DNA of 64,000 bases from assembly GCA_963802095.1 (NCBI GenBank), contig CAWDHI010000007.1, forward strand, positions 248,001-312,000, given 5' to 3'. Below are positions 50,017-59,145 of this stretch, one piece after another. Position 1 is the stretch's first letter. Every line of letters starts with the position of its first letter. The notes under the pieces were generated by a model. It ran no database searches. It was not told the origin of the DNA and saw only the letters and a program-made list of their open reading frames with translations. The position numbers were made by a program, and so were the translations under genes. This DNA comes from CAVVEQ01 sp963802095 (GTDB taxonomy: Bacteria > Chloroflexota > Anaerolineae > Anaerolineales > Anaerolineaceae).

Positions 50017-53016
50017 ATGCCTGAATCCACCCATTTCCAGGATATCATCATCAACCTGCAGAACTTCTGGGCGCGACGCGGCTGCCTGATCTGGCAGCCG
50101 TATTACTCCCAGGTGGGAGCCGGAACCTATAACCCGGCAACCTTCCTGCGTGTGCTCGGACCGGAACCCTGGAATGTAGCCTATGTGGAACCCTCCATCC
50201 GCCCCGACGACGCCCGTTATGGCGAAAACCCCAACCGCTTGCAGCAGCATTACCAGTACCAGGTGATCCTCAAACCGGACCCTGGCAACCCCCAGGAGAT
50301 CTACCTTGAATCGCTGGAGGCGATCGGGATCGACCCGCGCCGGCACGATATCCGCTTCGTGGAGGATAACTGGCAATCTCCCGCGCTGGGTGCCTGGGGT
50401 CTGGGCTGGGAGGTCTGGCTGGATGGGCAGGAGATCACCCAATTTACGTATTTTCAACAATCCGGCGGACAGGTGCTGGATCCGCCCTCGGTGGAGATCA
50501 CCTACGGGCTGGAACGGATCGCCATGCCGCTGCAGCGAGTACGTAACTTCCGCGAGATCCACTGGACGGAAGACCGTACTTATGGCGACGTGAACCTGCA
50601 AGGGGAGCAGGAACATAGCAAGTATTACTTCGAGACCGCCGATATCGAGCGGAACCAGAAGCTCTACGCACTCTACCTTCAGGAAGCGGAATCCAACCTG
50701 GAGAAGGGGTTGATCCTGCCGGCTTACGACCAGATCCTGAAATGCTCGCAAACCTTCAACATCCTGGATTCGCGCGGCGCGGTCGGTGTGACCGAGCGCC
50801 AGGCCATGTTCGGCAGGATGCGCGATCTTTCCCGCCGGGTATCCGAAATGTACATCGTGAGCCGGGAAGCATTAGGTTACCCATGGTTGAAGGATAGTGG
50901 ACAGAAGCCAACCGGAACTGAAAGGAAATCCACTTCAGTAAACAGTCCTTCCGGTACGGCAGCGGATTTCCTGCTGGAGATTGGAACCGAGGAGCTGCCA
51001 GTTACCGACCTGGATGCTGCATTGAACCAGCTTCGAGAACGTATCCCCGCACTACTGGAAGAACAACGCCTGGCGCACGGGGCGGTGAGCGTCCTGGGCA
51101 CCCCGCGCCGGCTGGTCGTGCGGGTGGAGAAGATGGCTGCCAGCCAACCGGACCGCGAACTGGTGGTCAAGGGTCCACCCGCCGCACGGGCTTTCGACCC
51201 TCAAGGCAAACCCACCCCCGCTGCGGAAGGGTTCGCGCGCAGCCGGGGGATGAGCGCGGATAAGCTACAGACAAGGGAAATGGCGGATGGCACCTACGTA
51301 GTGGCTGAACTTTACGAGTCCGGTTTGCCTGCCGTGGATGTTCTGAAGAAAGCCCTGCCTGATATCATTGCAGGCATCAAATTTGAAAAATCTATCCGCT
51401 GGAATAGTTCCAACGCGATTTTCTCCCGCCCGGTACGCTGGCTATTGGCTTTGTATGGCGAGCAGGTAATTCCCTTTGAATTGGCCGGCCTGACTGCCGG
51501 GAAAATCACCCGCGGACTTCGGGGAAAAACCCCTGAGGGAATTACCGTGAAAGGCTGGAAGGATTATTCCGCAGCCTTGGCCAGCCAGAAAATCATCCTG
51601 GATCAGGTCAAACGGCGGGAAGCGATAGCAATTCAGGTGAAAGAGGTGATGACCTCAGCAGGTGGTGACGCCGATCTTTCGGAGTCGATCCTGGATGAGG
51701 TTACCAACCTGGTGGAAGCACCACAGGCTTTCCTGGGGAAGTTCAACCCGGATTTTCTGCGCCTGCCAGCGGAGGTGTTGATCTCGGTGATGGAAAAACA
51801 CCAGCGCTATTTCACCATCCGCAAAGCTGACGGCAGCCTCCTGCCAAATTTCGTGGGTGTGCGCAATGGCGATGGCCAATTTCTGGAAACTGTTGCCGAT
51901 GGCAACGAGCAGGTGATCACCGCCCGTTTCAGCGATGCCGATTTCTTCATCCAGCAGGATCTGCACCACAAGCTGGAGGACTTTCTGCCACGGCTGGCCA
52001 CGCTCACCTTCCAGGTGAAGCTGGGTTCCATGCTGGATAAAAGCCGCCGGATCGAAAGGCTGGTGAATGAACTTGCCGAACCCCTGGAACTGGAGGGCAA
52101 GGAAAAAGATACTGCTTTGCGGGCAGCCATGCTCTGCAAGGCAGACCTGGTGAGTAAGATGGTGGTGGAGATGACCTCCCTGCAGGGAACTATGGGCAGG
52201 TTCTACGCCCTCAAATCCGGCGAGGAGGAGGCGGTGGCGGATGCCATCCGCGACCATTACCGCCCTCGTTTTGCAGGGGATGCCTCCCCAACCACCAAAG
52301 CAGCGTTGACCATAAGCCTGGCAGACCGCTTCGACAGCCTTGCAGGACTTTTTGGCGTGGGACTGGCGCCGAGCGGCACCAAGGACCCCTATGCCCAGCG
52401 CCGGGCAGCCATCGGGCTGGTGCAAGCGCTGATCGATTGGGATCTTGATTTTGATGTCAACCGCGGGCTCTTCATGGCTGCCACCGGGCTGGCCATGCTC
52501 GCTGGGGATGAAAGCCTGATCGCCTGCCGGGATTTCATCACCGGGCGGTTGCAGAGCATCCTGCTGGAGCAGGGGTACCGCTATGATGTGGTCGCCGCGG
52601 TGCTGGCCGAGCAGGGTAGTAACCCCGCCAAGGCGACACACGCGGTGAAGGAGCTGACAGAGTGGGTGAACCGCCCGGATTGGCAGCAGATCCTGCCCGC
52701 TTACGCGCGTTGTGTGCGCATCACTCGCGACCAATCCGAAACCTTCACGGTTGAGGAAGGGTCATTTGTGGAATCGGCGGAAAAGGACCTCTTTGCCGCG
52801 GTCAGGGCGATGGAAGCAGCGCCTCACGCAGCCGGCTCGGTGAATGACCTGTTCAGATCCTTTGAAAAGCAGATTCCTGCGATCAACACGTTCTTTGAAA
52901 AAGTGATGGTGATGGCTGATGATGCCAGTCTCCGTAAAAACCGCCTGGGACTGCTGCAACGGATCGCTGGTTTGGCGAAAGGTGTGGCAGACCTCAGCCA
53001 ATTGGAAGGGTTCTAA
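50017..53016 (+). CDS. glyQS: glycyl-tRNA synthetase, alpha and beta subunits fused
   Basis: 999 aa. Residues 1-~295 are the alpha (catalytic) subunit: FQDIIINLQNFWARRGCLIWQPY, EVGAGTYNPATFLRVLGPEPWNVAYVEPS-type motif 1-2 region, RFVEDNWQSPALGAWGLGWEVW and FTYFQQ. A linker (TGTERKSTSVNSPSGTAA) joins the beta subunit: FLLEIGTEELPVTDL, then DADFFIQQDLHHKLEDFLPRLATLTFQ-like and RFDSLAGLFGVGLAPSGTKDPYAQRRAAIG. The two are separate genes in most bacteria; the fused form is known in some phyla. CGGAGG lies before ATG 50017; the frame extends to ATG 50002. Confidence 0.96.
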   Translation: MPESTHFQDIIINLQNFWARRGCLIWQPYYSQVGAGTYNPATFLRVLGPEPWNVAYVEPSIRPDDARYGENPNRLQQHYQYQVILKPDPGNPQEIYLESLEAIGIDPRRHDIRFVEDNWQSPALGAWGLGWEVWLDGQEITQFTYFQQSGGQVLDPPSVEITYGLERIAMPLQRVRNFREIHWTEDRTYGDVNLQGEQEHSKYYFETADIERNQKLYALYLQEAESNLEKGLILPAYDQILKCSQTFNILDSRGAVGVTERQAMFGRMRDLSRRVSEMYIVSREALGYPWLKDSGQKPTGTERKSTSVNSPSGTAADFLLEIGTEELPVTDLDAALNQLRERIPALLEEQRLAHGAVSVLGTPRRLVVRVEKMAASQPDRELVVKGPPAARAFDPQGKPTPAAEGFARSRGMSADKLQTREMADGTYVVAELYESGLPAVDVLKKALPDIIAGIKFEKSIRWNSSNAIFSRPVRWLLALYGEQVIPFELAGLTAGKITRGLRGKTPEGITVKGWKDYSAALASQKIILDQVKRREAIAIQVKEVMTSAGGDADLSESILDEVTNLVEAPQAFLGKFNPDFLRLPAEVLISVMEKHQRYFTIRKADGSLLPNFVGVRNGDGQFLETVADGNEQVITARFSDADFFIQQDLHHKLEDFLPRLATLTFQVKLGSMLDKSRRIERLVNELAEPLELEGKEKDTALRAAMLCKADLVSKMVVEMTSLQGTMGRFYALKSGEEEAVADAIRDHYRPRFAGDASPTTKAALTISLADRFDSLAGLFGVGLAPSGTKDPYAQRRAAIGLVQALIDWDLDFDVNRGLFMAATGLAMLAGDESLIACRDFITGRLQSILLEQGYRYDVVAAVLAEQGSNPAKATHAVKELTEWVNRPDWQQILPAYARCVRITRDQSETFTVEEGSFVESAEKDLFAAVRAMEAAPHAAGSVNDLFRSFEKQIPAINTFFEKVMVMADDASLRKNRLGLLQRIAGLAKGVADLSQLEGF

Positions 53017-53067
53017 CCCAAATCAGCTTATCAAAATCACCGGTTTAATTCTGTCAGGGAGGAGATT

Positions 53068-53880
53068 ATGAAAAGAATTTCATCTTGCCTGCTAGGCGCA
53101 GTTGCCGGAGATATCATCGGTTCTGCTTACGAATGGGATCCGGTGGATATGCTGGATTTCCCGCTTTTCGGACCGAAAACGAAATTCACCGATGATACCG
53201 TCCTGACCGTGGCCATAGCCGATCACTTTGTTACCGGTATGTCATACGCGGATGCCATCCACCGGCATGGGAACGATTACCCGCACCGCGGATATGGGGG
53301 CAATTTCTACCATTGGTTGCAATCTCCGGAGAAAATGCCCTACAACAGCTTTGGGAATGGCTCGGCGATGCGGGTCAGCCCGGTGGGCTGGGTTCATGAC
53401 ACTCTGGAAGAGACCCTGGCTGAAGCTGCCGCAAGCGCGGAAGTGACCCACAACCACCCCGAGGGGATCAAAGGCGCGCAGGCTGTGGCGATGGCAGTCT
53501 TCCTTGCGCGGAAGGGGAAAAGCAAAGCAGAGATCAAGTCTATGGTGGAAGGGAAAACCGGTTATGATCTGAACCGCACCCTGGCGGAGATCCGGCCGGG
53601 ATACCAGTGGAGCGAGATCTGCCAGGATTCCGTACCCGAGGCGATCATTGCGTTCCTCGAATCCACTGATTTCGAAAGCGCCATCCGGGGTGCCATTTGG
53701 CTGCGGGGTGATGCCGATACGATGGCGGCTATCGCGGGGGGTATCGCCGAGGCGTTTTACGGGGGCGTACCGGAAGAGATTGCGCTGGAATTGCCGAAGT
53801 ACCTAGATCCCAGGTTGCTGAGAATATTGACGAATTTCGGCGCGAAGTATATGGGAATTATGCGAGAGCTGGGAAACTAG
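53068..53880 (+). CDS. ADP-ribosylglycohydrolase family protein
   Basis: 270 aa, DraG/ARH fold: all-helical, with Mg-binding motifs KFTDDTVLTVAIAD (TDDT) near the N-terminus and LRGDADTMAAIAGGIAEAFYG near the C-terminus, plus GNGSAMRVSPVGW in the middle. Removes ADP-ribose from proteins, or acts on related small molecules. AGGGAGGAG precedes ATG 53068. Its stop overlaps the convergent CAP-gene stop by 4 bp. No ADP-ribosyltransferase partner is visible in this window. Confidence 0.9.
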   Translation: MKRISSCLLGAVAGDIIGSAYEWDPVDMLDFPLFGPKTKFTDDTVLTVAIADHFVTGMSYADAIHRHGNDYPHRGYGGNFYHWLQSPEKMPYNSFGNGSAMRVSPVGWVHDTLEETLAEAAASAEVTHNHPEGIKGAQAVAMAVFLARKGKSKAEIKSMVEGKTGYDLNRTLAEIRPGYQWSEICQDSVPEAIIAFLESTDFESAIRGAIWLRGDADTMAAIAGGIAEAFYGGVPEEIALELPKYLDPRLLRILTNFGAKYMGIMRELGN

Positions 53881-54904
53881 TCCTTTTCCTGGCGCCCGAG
53901 AAACAAACCAAACCCAATCAAACCCAGGGCTGCGATCACCGCGATTATGATGATTGTCTGTTCGCTTCTTTGTACGTTTTCCACAGGTAGTGTTTCCGTA
54001 ACCGTTGGGGTAGAGCCGGGCTCGTTGGTGGGCAACAATGGGGTGGAGGAGGGAGGGAGAGAGGTGGTGTTGCGGTTACCCCGGAACCCGGATCGCTCGC
54101 GGCGGGGATTACCAGCTGCTGGCCTTCGGAAAGATCCACCTTGTCCGTGGGCATGCCATTGGCACGCTGGATATCCAGGATGTGGGTGCCATAGGCGATT
54201 GCGATCGCCCAAAGCGTCTGCCCGTGCTTGACGAGGTGAACGATCCTGCCATCCGAGCCGGGAGTGGCTTTCGTTACCGGGAACATCACCTGCGAGATTG
54301 GGGCGGTGAGTGTTTGCCCCGGCAGGGCGGTGGCGCCGGGTTTATAGATGCGGTTGGAGGTATAGCCGGCGATGAAGATATAGTAGACATCCCCGTTGTA
54401 TTCGGAGATCCCAACCCCGCAATGGGCGTACCAGTGGTTGTTGGCTCCGCGCATGTGGTCAGCATCCGACCAGACCACCATCAATTCCTCCAGGCTCAGC
54501 GGCCCTATAGCGAAGTTCTCGGTCAGCCAGGGGATATCCCCCTCGCCGTACCCTGCAGCGATGGCCCTCTCGCGCACTCCGCCGATGTGTCCGCTCATTC
54601 CATTAATTGCCATGATATCCGCAGTCTGCTGCGCAAGACCCGCCAGGATGGGGTCTACGATCAGAGAGCGCATATTCTGCCTGCGACGGATGGCATTGAA
54701 GGCATCAATGATCCCCTGGGCGGTGACCGGCGTTCCGGTGGGGATCGCGGATTCTGCACCCCCTTGTGGGGTGATGGTTGGGGTTTCATCCTGGGCGTAC
54801 ACAATGTTTCCTGAGATTGGGGAGAATACCAGGATCAGAAAAGATACCAGAAGCAAAGAGATTCGAAAAATCTCGGGGAAATATCGCTTTTGGGAAAAAT
54901 GCAT
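53877..54904 (-). pseudogene. secreted CAP-domain protein with LysM and C-terminal TM, frameshifted
   Basis: From ATG 54904: signal peptide (ISLLLVSFLILVFSPISGNIVYA), CAP/SCP-like domain (residues ~60-190; AFNAIRRRQNMRSLIVDPILAGLAQQ, SGHIGG, WLTENFAIGP, HWYAHCGVGI), and a LysM motif (HLVKHGQTLWAIAIAYGTHILDIQRANG). In the GGAGGGAGGGAGAGAGG tract at ~54045 the frame changes by -1. The other frame adds a TP-rich linker and a C-terminal helix with basic tail (IIIIAVIAALGLIGFGLFLGRQ) to the stop at 53877. The joined product has ~340 aa. Indel in a simple repeat suggests slippage or sequencing error. Confidence 0.7.
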
Positions 54905-54928
54905 GGAAGGATTGATTCCTTGTGGACC

Positions 54929-55837
54929 CTATATTACAGTGTCCTGCATCGATTTGGGATCCTCTACCGGCTCGATGTGGGTAACTATCGAAGTGTTCGG
55001 GACAGATTTTTTTACCCTGGTTTCGATCTCATCCGCCACCTGGTGCCCGTGGGAGACTGTCCATTTGCCGGGAACAAGCACGTGCAGCGCGACATAATTG
55101 ACCGCTGCGGCCTGGCGGGTGCGCAGGGCATGGTAGCGCAGCCCCTCCGGCTGGTATGAATCCAGGATGCCCTCGATCTTCTCCAGGTCCCCTGGTGGGA
55201 TGGCAAGATCCATGAGGCCAAAGGTGGAGCGCTTGAGTAGTTTGATCCCGGTGAAGATAATGTTGGCAGCCACCAGGAGGGCGACCAGGGGGTCCAGGCG
55301 GAGGTAGCCGGTGACCTGGACGAGCGCGATCCCAACCAGCACGCCCACGGTCGTCCATACATCCGTGAGCAGATGGCGGGCATCCGCTTCCAGGGTGATC
55401 GAGTTGTACTGCTTGCCTGCTTTTAAGAGAACCAGGGCAACCCCCAGGTTTATGAGAGATGCGATCACTGAGATGATCAACCCGAGCCCGACCTGTTCGA
55501 GGGGTACAGGGTTGATCAGGCGGGGAATCGCGGTGACGATGATGGCAACCGCCGCCAGGAGGATCATCCCGCCTTCAAACCCGCTGGCGAAATACTCTGC
55601 TTTGGAAAACCCGAAATTAAATCTTTCATCCGCGGGGCGCTGGATCAGTTTGAGAGCGTATAAAGCCACAAAGGCGGCAGCGAGGTTGACAACGGATTCA
55701 AGTGCATCAGAGAGCAGCCCGACCGAGCCGGTTATCAAATAAGCACTAAACTTGAGGAGGATGGTTATCACCGCAGCTGCGATGGATAACCAGGCAAAAC
55801 GGGTAAGGTTTGGGGAACCTTTTTGGGGATTTTTCAT
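54929..55837 (-). CDS. cation diffusion facilitator (CDF) family transporter
   Basis: 302 aa divalent-cation/proton antiporter, exporting Zn2+, Fe2+ or Mn2+. Six helices; the TM2 motif is GLLSDALESVVNLAAAF (with the Asp/Glu in place of HxxxD), and the TM5 motif is ADARHLLTDVWTTVGVLVG (HxxxD). The cytoplasmic C-terminal domain has VNYVALHVLVPGKWTVSHGHQVADEIE and ends in ESM-like THIEPVEDPK. TATAAT (minus, 55845-55850) is 7 nt before the ATG, a leaderless arrangement. Confidence 0.9.
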   Translation of the reverse strand: MKNPQKGSPNLTRFAWLSIAAAVITILLKFSAYLITGSVGLLSDALESVVNLAAAFVALYALKLIQRPADERFNFGFSKAEYFASGFEGGMILLAAVAIIVTAIPRLINPVPLEQVGLGLIISVIASLINLGVALVLLKAGKQYNSITLEADARHLLTDVWTTVGVLVGIALVQVTGYLRLDPLVALLVAANIIFTGIKLLKRSTFGLMDLAIPPGDLEKIEGILDSYQPEGLRYHALRTRQAAAVNYVALHVLVPGKWTVSHGHQVADEIETRVKKSVPNTSIVTHIEPVEDPKSMQDTVI

Positions 55838-55844
55838 AGGGTAT

Positions 55845-55850
55845 ATTATA
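55845..55850 (-). promoter_or_regulatory. -10 box, leaderless spacing
   Basis: TATAAT on the minus strand, 7 nt before the CDF start codon. Confidence 0.5.
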
Positions 55851-55972
55851 GTGGAGGATTCTAAAATAAATCTTCGGTGGTGGCATCCCCCGATATTGAT
55901 ATATAATCTTTTGAAACCCGGTTATAATAATTCTCATAAAATGAAACACAGTTTCACTCTGCGGAGCATCGC

Positions 55973-57469
55973 ATGCCTCAATCCTACGACGTGATCATCA
56001 TCGGCGGCGGGATCATCGGTTCCATGACCGCCCGCTACCTTTCACGCTACCAGCTTTCCATCCTGCTTATCGATCGTGAAACGGATATTTGCATGGGCGC
56101 CACGGCTGGTAACTCCGCCTTCGTGCACGCGGGCTACGATCCGGTGTCTGGCAGTTTGAAAGCGCTCACAAACGTGGAGGGTAACGCGCTCTACGAGCAG
56201 CTTTCCCGCGAACTGGGCTTCGATTTTGAACGCAATGGCGATTACGTGGTGGCTATCGGGCAGGATGAGGTTCCGGCGCTGGAGCGCTTGATGACGCAGG
56301 GCAAAAAGAACGGCGTGCCCGGGCTGGCGATGATCCCCGGGGAGGAACTTCTGCGCCGCGAACCGCTGATCAACCCCGAGGCATGCCTGGCCATGTGGGC
56401 GCCTTCGGGCGGCACCTGCGATCCGTTTGGTGCCAACATTGCCGCTTGCGAAAACGCCATCCAGAACGGCGTGCAGGTGATGCTCGAGACTGAGTTCCTG
56501 GATTTCATCCGGGAGGGCAGCCGCATCACGGGCATCCGCACCAACCGCGGGGATTTCGCCTGCCGCTGGGTGATCAATGCCGCCGGGCTTTTCGCCGACG
56601 ACGTGATGCACAAGGCTGGGGTTCGCCCGGAATTTAAGATCCAGCCGCGGCGCGGGGAATATTACGTCCTGGATGAAGCCGAGATCAAGCTGAAACCCTG
56701 CTTCTTCCCCACGCCCTCAGCAGCCGGCAAGGGCATCCTGGTGGCGGGGACGGTGCACGGCAATGTGATCATCGGCCCCAATGCCGAAGTGATCGCAGAC
56801 AAGGAGGACCGCGCTGTCACTGCGGCCGGCTTACAGGAGATCATCTGCGGCGCCAAGAAGCTGGTGCCCTCGCTCACCCTGCGGCCGGTCATATCTCTCT
56901 TTGCGGGCTTGCGCGCCTACGGCAACGCCCCCTGCGAGACCCCGGGGGTGGATTACGGGCACGATTTCATTATCGAAATTCCAAAGAATGTGCAGGGACT
57001 GGTTAACCTCGGCGGGATCGAATCACCGGGGCTGACCGCCGCGCCTGCCATCGCCCTGCGGATCATCGACCTGCTGAAGGATGCGGGTGAAAAGCTGGTG
57101 GAAAAACAGGATTGGAACCCCGTGAGGGAGCGGCGTCCGCGTTTTCGTCATCTTTCGATGCAGGAACGCGAGGAGCTGATCCGCAAGGATGAACGCTACG
57201 GGCGGGTCGTCTGCCGCTGCGAGACGGTGACCGAGGGCGAGATCGTAGCTGAGATCCACGCCCCGCTCCCGGCCCGCACCTACGATGCCATCAAGCGCCG
57301 CACCTGGCTGGGCACCGGGCGCTGCCTGGGCGGGTTCGACCTGCCGCGCGTGGTGGATATCCTCGCCCGCGAGCTGGAGATTTCCCCGCTGGAGGTCTCG
57401 AAAAAAGGACCCGGGTCGGAGTTTCTTTCCGGCACCACCAAACCCGGCATGTTCAGGGGGGAGGGCTGA
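55973..57469 (+). CDS. GlpA-like FAD-dependent dehydrogenase with BFD-type [2Fe-2S] domain
   Basis: 498 aa. DAO fold: FAD motif DVIIIGGGIIGSMTARYLSRY, then GATAGNSAFVHAGYD and the substrate domain. The C-terminal ~90 residues are a BFD-like domain with ligands CRCETVTEGEI and RRTWLGTGRCLGGFD (C-x-C...C). This is the layout of anaerobic glycerol-3-phosphate dehydrogenase subunit A and related 2-hydroxy-acid oxidoreductases. GGAG lies before ATG 55973. It is the first gene of a four-gene run with the GlpB-like and DUF1667 genes. Confidence 0.85.
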   Translation: MPQSYDVIIIGGGIIGSMTARYLSRYQLSILLIDRETDICMGATAGNSAFVHAGYDPVSGSLKALTNVEGNALYEQLSRELGFDFERNGDYVVAIGQDEVPALERLMTQGKKNGVPGLAMIPGEELLRREPLINPEACLAMWAPSGGTCDPFGANIAACENAIQNGVQVMLETEFLDFIREGSRITGIRTNRGDFACRWVINAAGLFADDVMHKAGVRPEFKIQPRRGEYYVLDEAEIKLKPCFFPTPSAAGKGILVAGTVHGNVIIGPNAEVIADKEDRAVTAAGLQEIICGAKKLVPSLTLRPVISLFAGLRAYGNAPCETPGVDYGHDFIIEIPKNVQGLVNLGGIESPGLTAAPAIALRIIDLLKDAGEKLVEKQDWNPVRERRPRFRHLSMQEREELIRKDERYGRVVCRCETVTEGEIVAEIHAPLPARTYDAIKRRTWLGTGRCLGGFDLPRVVDILARELEISPLEVSKKGPGSEFLSGTTKPGMFRGEG

Positions 57470-57470
57470 G

Positions 57471-58748
57471 ATGACGATCAAAGACCTCTACGATGTGGTG
57501 GTGATCGGCGCCGGTCCGGGCGGGTTGGCGGCTGCCATTTCTGCCAAACAGAATGGCGCGGGCGATGTGCTCATCATTGAGCGCGACCTGGAACCGGGCG
57601 GCATCCTGCTGCAGTGCATCCACAACGGCTTCGGGTTGGAGATCTTCAAACAGGACCTGCCCGGTCCGTCCTACGCCCAGAAGTTCATCAACGAGGCGCT
57701 CACCTCGGGGGTGGATCAGTTGCTGGATACGATGGTGCTGGATATAACCCCGGACCGGAAGATATTCACCGCCAGCCGCAAAGGTGGGATTCGCGAGATC
57801 CGCGCGAAGGCGCTGGTGCTGGCGATGGGCTGCCGCGAACGGACGCGCGCCCAGGTGCGCCTGCCCGGCACGCGTCCGGCGGGGGTCTATACCGCCGGCA
57901 CCGCCCAGCGCTGGGTGAACGTGGAAGGCTACATGCCCGGCAAGCACTTCGTCATCCTCGGCTCGGGCGATATCGGCATGATCATGGCTCGCAGGCTGAC
58001 CTTTGAGGGCGCGAAGGTGGAGCGCGTGCTTGAGGTGATGCCCTTCCTGACCGGGCTGACCCGCAATTACGTGCAGTGCCTGCTGGATTACGATATCGAG
58101 CTGCAGCTGCAGCACACCGTCAAGCGCATCATCGGCAACAAGCGGGTGGAGGCGATCGAAGCGGTGGCGGTGGACGAGAAATGGGAACCCATCCCGGGCA
58201 GCGAGGAGATCATCCCCTGCGACACGCTGCTGCTCTCGGTGGGCTTGATCCCCGAGAACGAGCTTTCGCGCAAGGCGGGGGTAACGCTCGACGGGCTCAC
58301 CGCGGGGCCGATCGTGGATGACCGCTTCGAGACGAGTGTGCCGGGGGTCTTTGCCGCCGGGAACGTGGTGCACGTCTACGACCTGGTGGACTGGGTCACC
58401 CAGGCGGGGCTGGTCTCCGGAAAAGCCGCGGCACAATTTGCCCTTGCTCCCAAAGCCGGTACTGCGAAGAAGATCCCCATCCGCAGCGGAGAGAACGTCC
58501 ACCACGTGGTGCCTCAGCACATCTGCGCCGAAAGCCTGAAGGACGCGGATATTAAATTGCAGCTGCGGGTAAAGCAGCCGGTGGAGGATCCGGTGTGGGT
58601 GGAGGTGCGCAAGGGCGCGAACCTGGTTGCCAGAAGGGCGGAGCGCTACGCCCGCCCGGGTGAGATGATTACCGTGACGCTGCCGGTGAAGGCCTATGAT
58701 GAAGTTGCAAGCGCGGATGAACTAACCGTGGCGATCGTGAAACGGTAA
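57471..58748 (+). CDS. pyridine nucleotide-disulphide-type FAD oxidoreductase (GlpB-like partner)
   Basis: 425 aa. FAD motif DVVVIGAGPGGLAAAISAKQNG, NAD motif KHFVILGSGDIGMIMARRL, LVLAMGCRERTR and the ATG-like VPGVFAAGNVVHVYDLVDWVTQAG. It resembles the family next to GlpA-like proteins in clostridia and Thermotogae (NAD(P)/FAD-dependent oxidoreductase of sarcosine-oxidase alpha type). ATG 57471 begins right after the previous stop; the longer frame to 57285 is an artefact inside that gene. The N-terminal GGILLQCIHNGFGLEIFKQ is characteristic of this family. Confidence 0.85.
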   Translation: MTIKDLYDVVVIGAGPGGLAAAISAKQNGAGDVLIIERDLEPGGILLQCIHNGFGLEIFKQDLPGPSYAQKFINEALTSGVDQLLDTMVLDITPDRKIFTASRKGGIREIRAKALVLAMGCRERTRAQVRLPGTRPAGVYTAGTAQRWVNVEGYMPGKHFVILGSGDIGMIMARRLTFEGAKVERVLEVMPFLTGLTRNYVQCLLDYDIELQLQHTVKRIIGNKRVEAIEAVAVDEKWEPIPGSEEIIPCDTLLLSVGLIPENELSRKAGVTLDGLTAGPIVDDRFETSVPGVFAAGNVVHVYDLVDWVTQAGLVSGKAAAQFALAPKAGTAKKIPIRSGENVHHVVPQHICAESLKDADIKLQLRVKQPVEDPVWVEVRKGANLVARRAERYARPGEMITVTLPVKAYDEVASADELTVAIVKR

Positions 58749-58759
58749 TGGAGAAAACA

Positions 58760-59131
58760 ATGCCAGAGACTGATAAGGTGATCTGCATCACCTGCCCCAA
58801 GGGCTGCCGCTTGGATGTGAGCCGGGAAGGCGATACGATCCTAAAAGTGGATAACTGCGGCTGCAAACGCGGCGAGGAGTACGTGAAGGCCGAGCTGACC
58901 GACCCGCGCCGGATGGTGGCGACCACGGTGAAAATTCGCGGCGGCCTGCATCCGCTCCTGCCTGTCTACACTTCCAAACCCTTTCCCAAACCGCGCATCC
59001 GGGAGCTTCTTTCCGCGCTGCAGCAGGTGGAGTTGCAAACCCCGGTGGGGATGGGGGACGTGGTGGTGAAGGATGCCCTGGGAACCGGCATCGATATCCT
59101 GGCCAGCCGGGAGATGAAACCGGCTGCCTGA
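58760..59131 (+). CDS. DUF1667 (CxxC) small redox partner
   Basis: 123 aa. Four Cys: ICITCPKGCRL near the start and DNCGCKRGEEYV ~30 residues later, the DUF1667 pattern. These proteins are found with GlpA/GlpB-like pairs and probably carry metal or electrons between them. ATG 58760 has GGAG close upstream; ATG 58748 overlaps the previous stop by one base and is the alternative. Confidence 0.8.
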   Translation: MPETDKVICITCPKGCRLDVSREGDTILKVDNCGCKRGEEYVKAELTDPRRMVATTVKIRGGLHPLLPVYTSKPFPKPRIRELLSALQQVELQTPVGMGDVVVKDALGTGIDILASREMKPAA

Positions 59132-59133
59132 TA

Positions 59134-59139
59134 TACAAT
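59134..59139 (+). promoter_or_regulatory. -10-like box, leaderless spacing
   Basis: TACAAT 6 nt before ATG 59146, only 14 nt after the DUF1667 stop, so the toroid gene may have its own start in addition to read-through. Confidence 0.4.
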
Positions 59140-59145
59140 TAATCG

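Noticed and set aside
51655..52734. Long minus-strand frame inside glyQS (359 codons)
   Set aside because: Antisense shadow; the plus strand encodes unmistakable glycyl-tRNA synthetase beta subunit.
53945..54814. Plus-strand frames opposite the CAP/LysM gene
   Set aside because: The minus strand has signal peptide, CAP and LysM motifs; the plus frames have none.
57453..58520. Long minus-strand frame inside the FAD oxidoreductase (355 codons)
   Set aside because: Antisense shadow rich in His, Arg and Gln; plus strand has clear FAD and NAD motifs.
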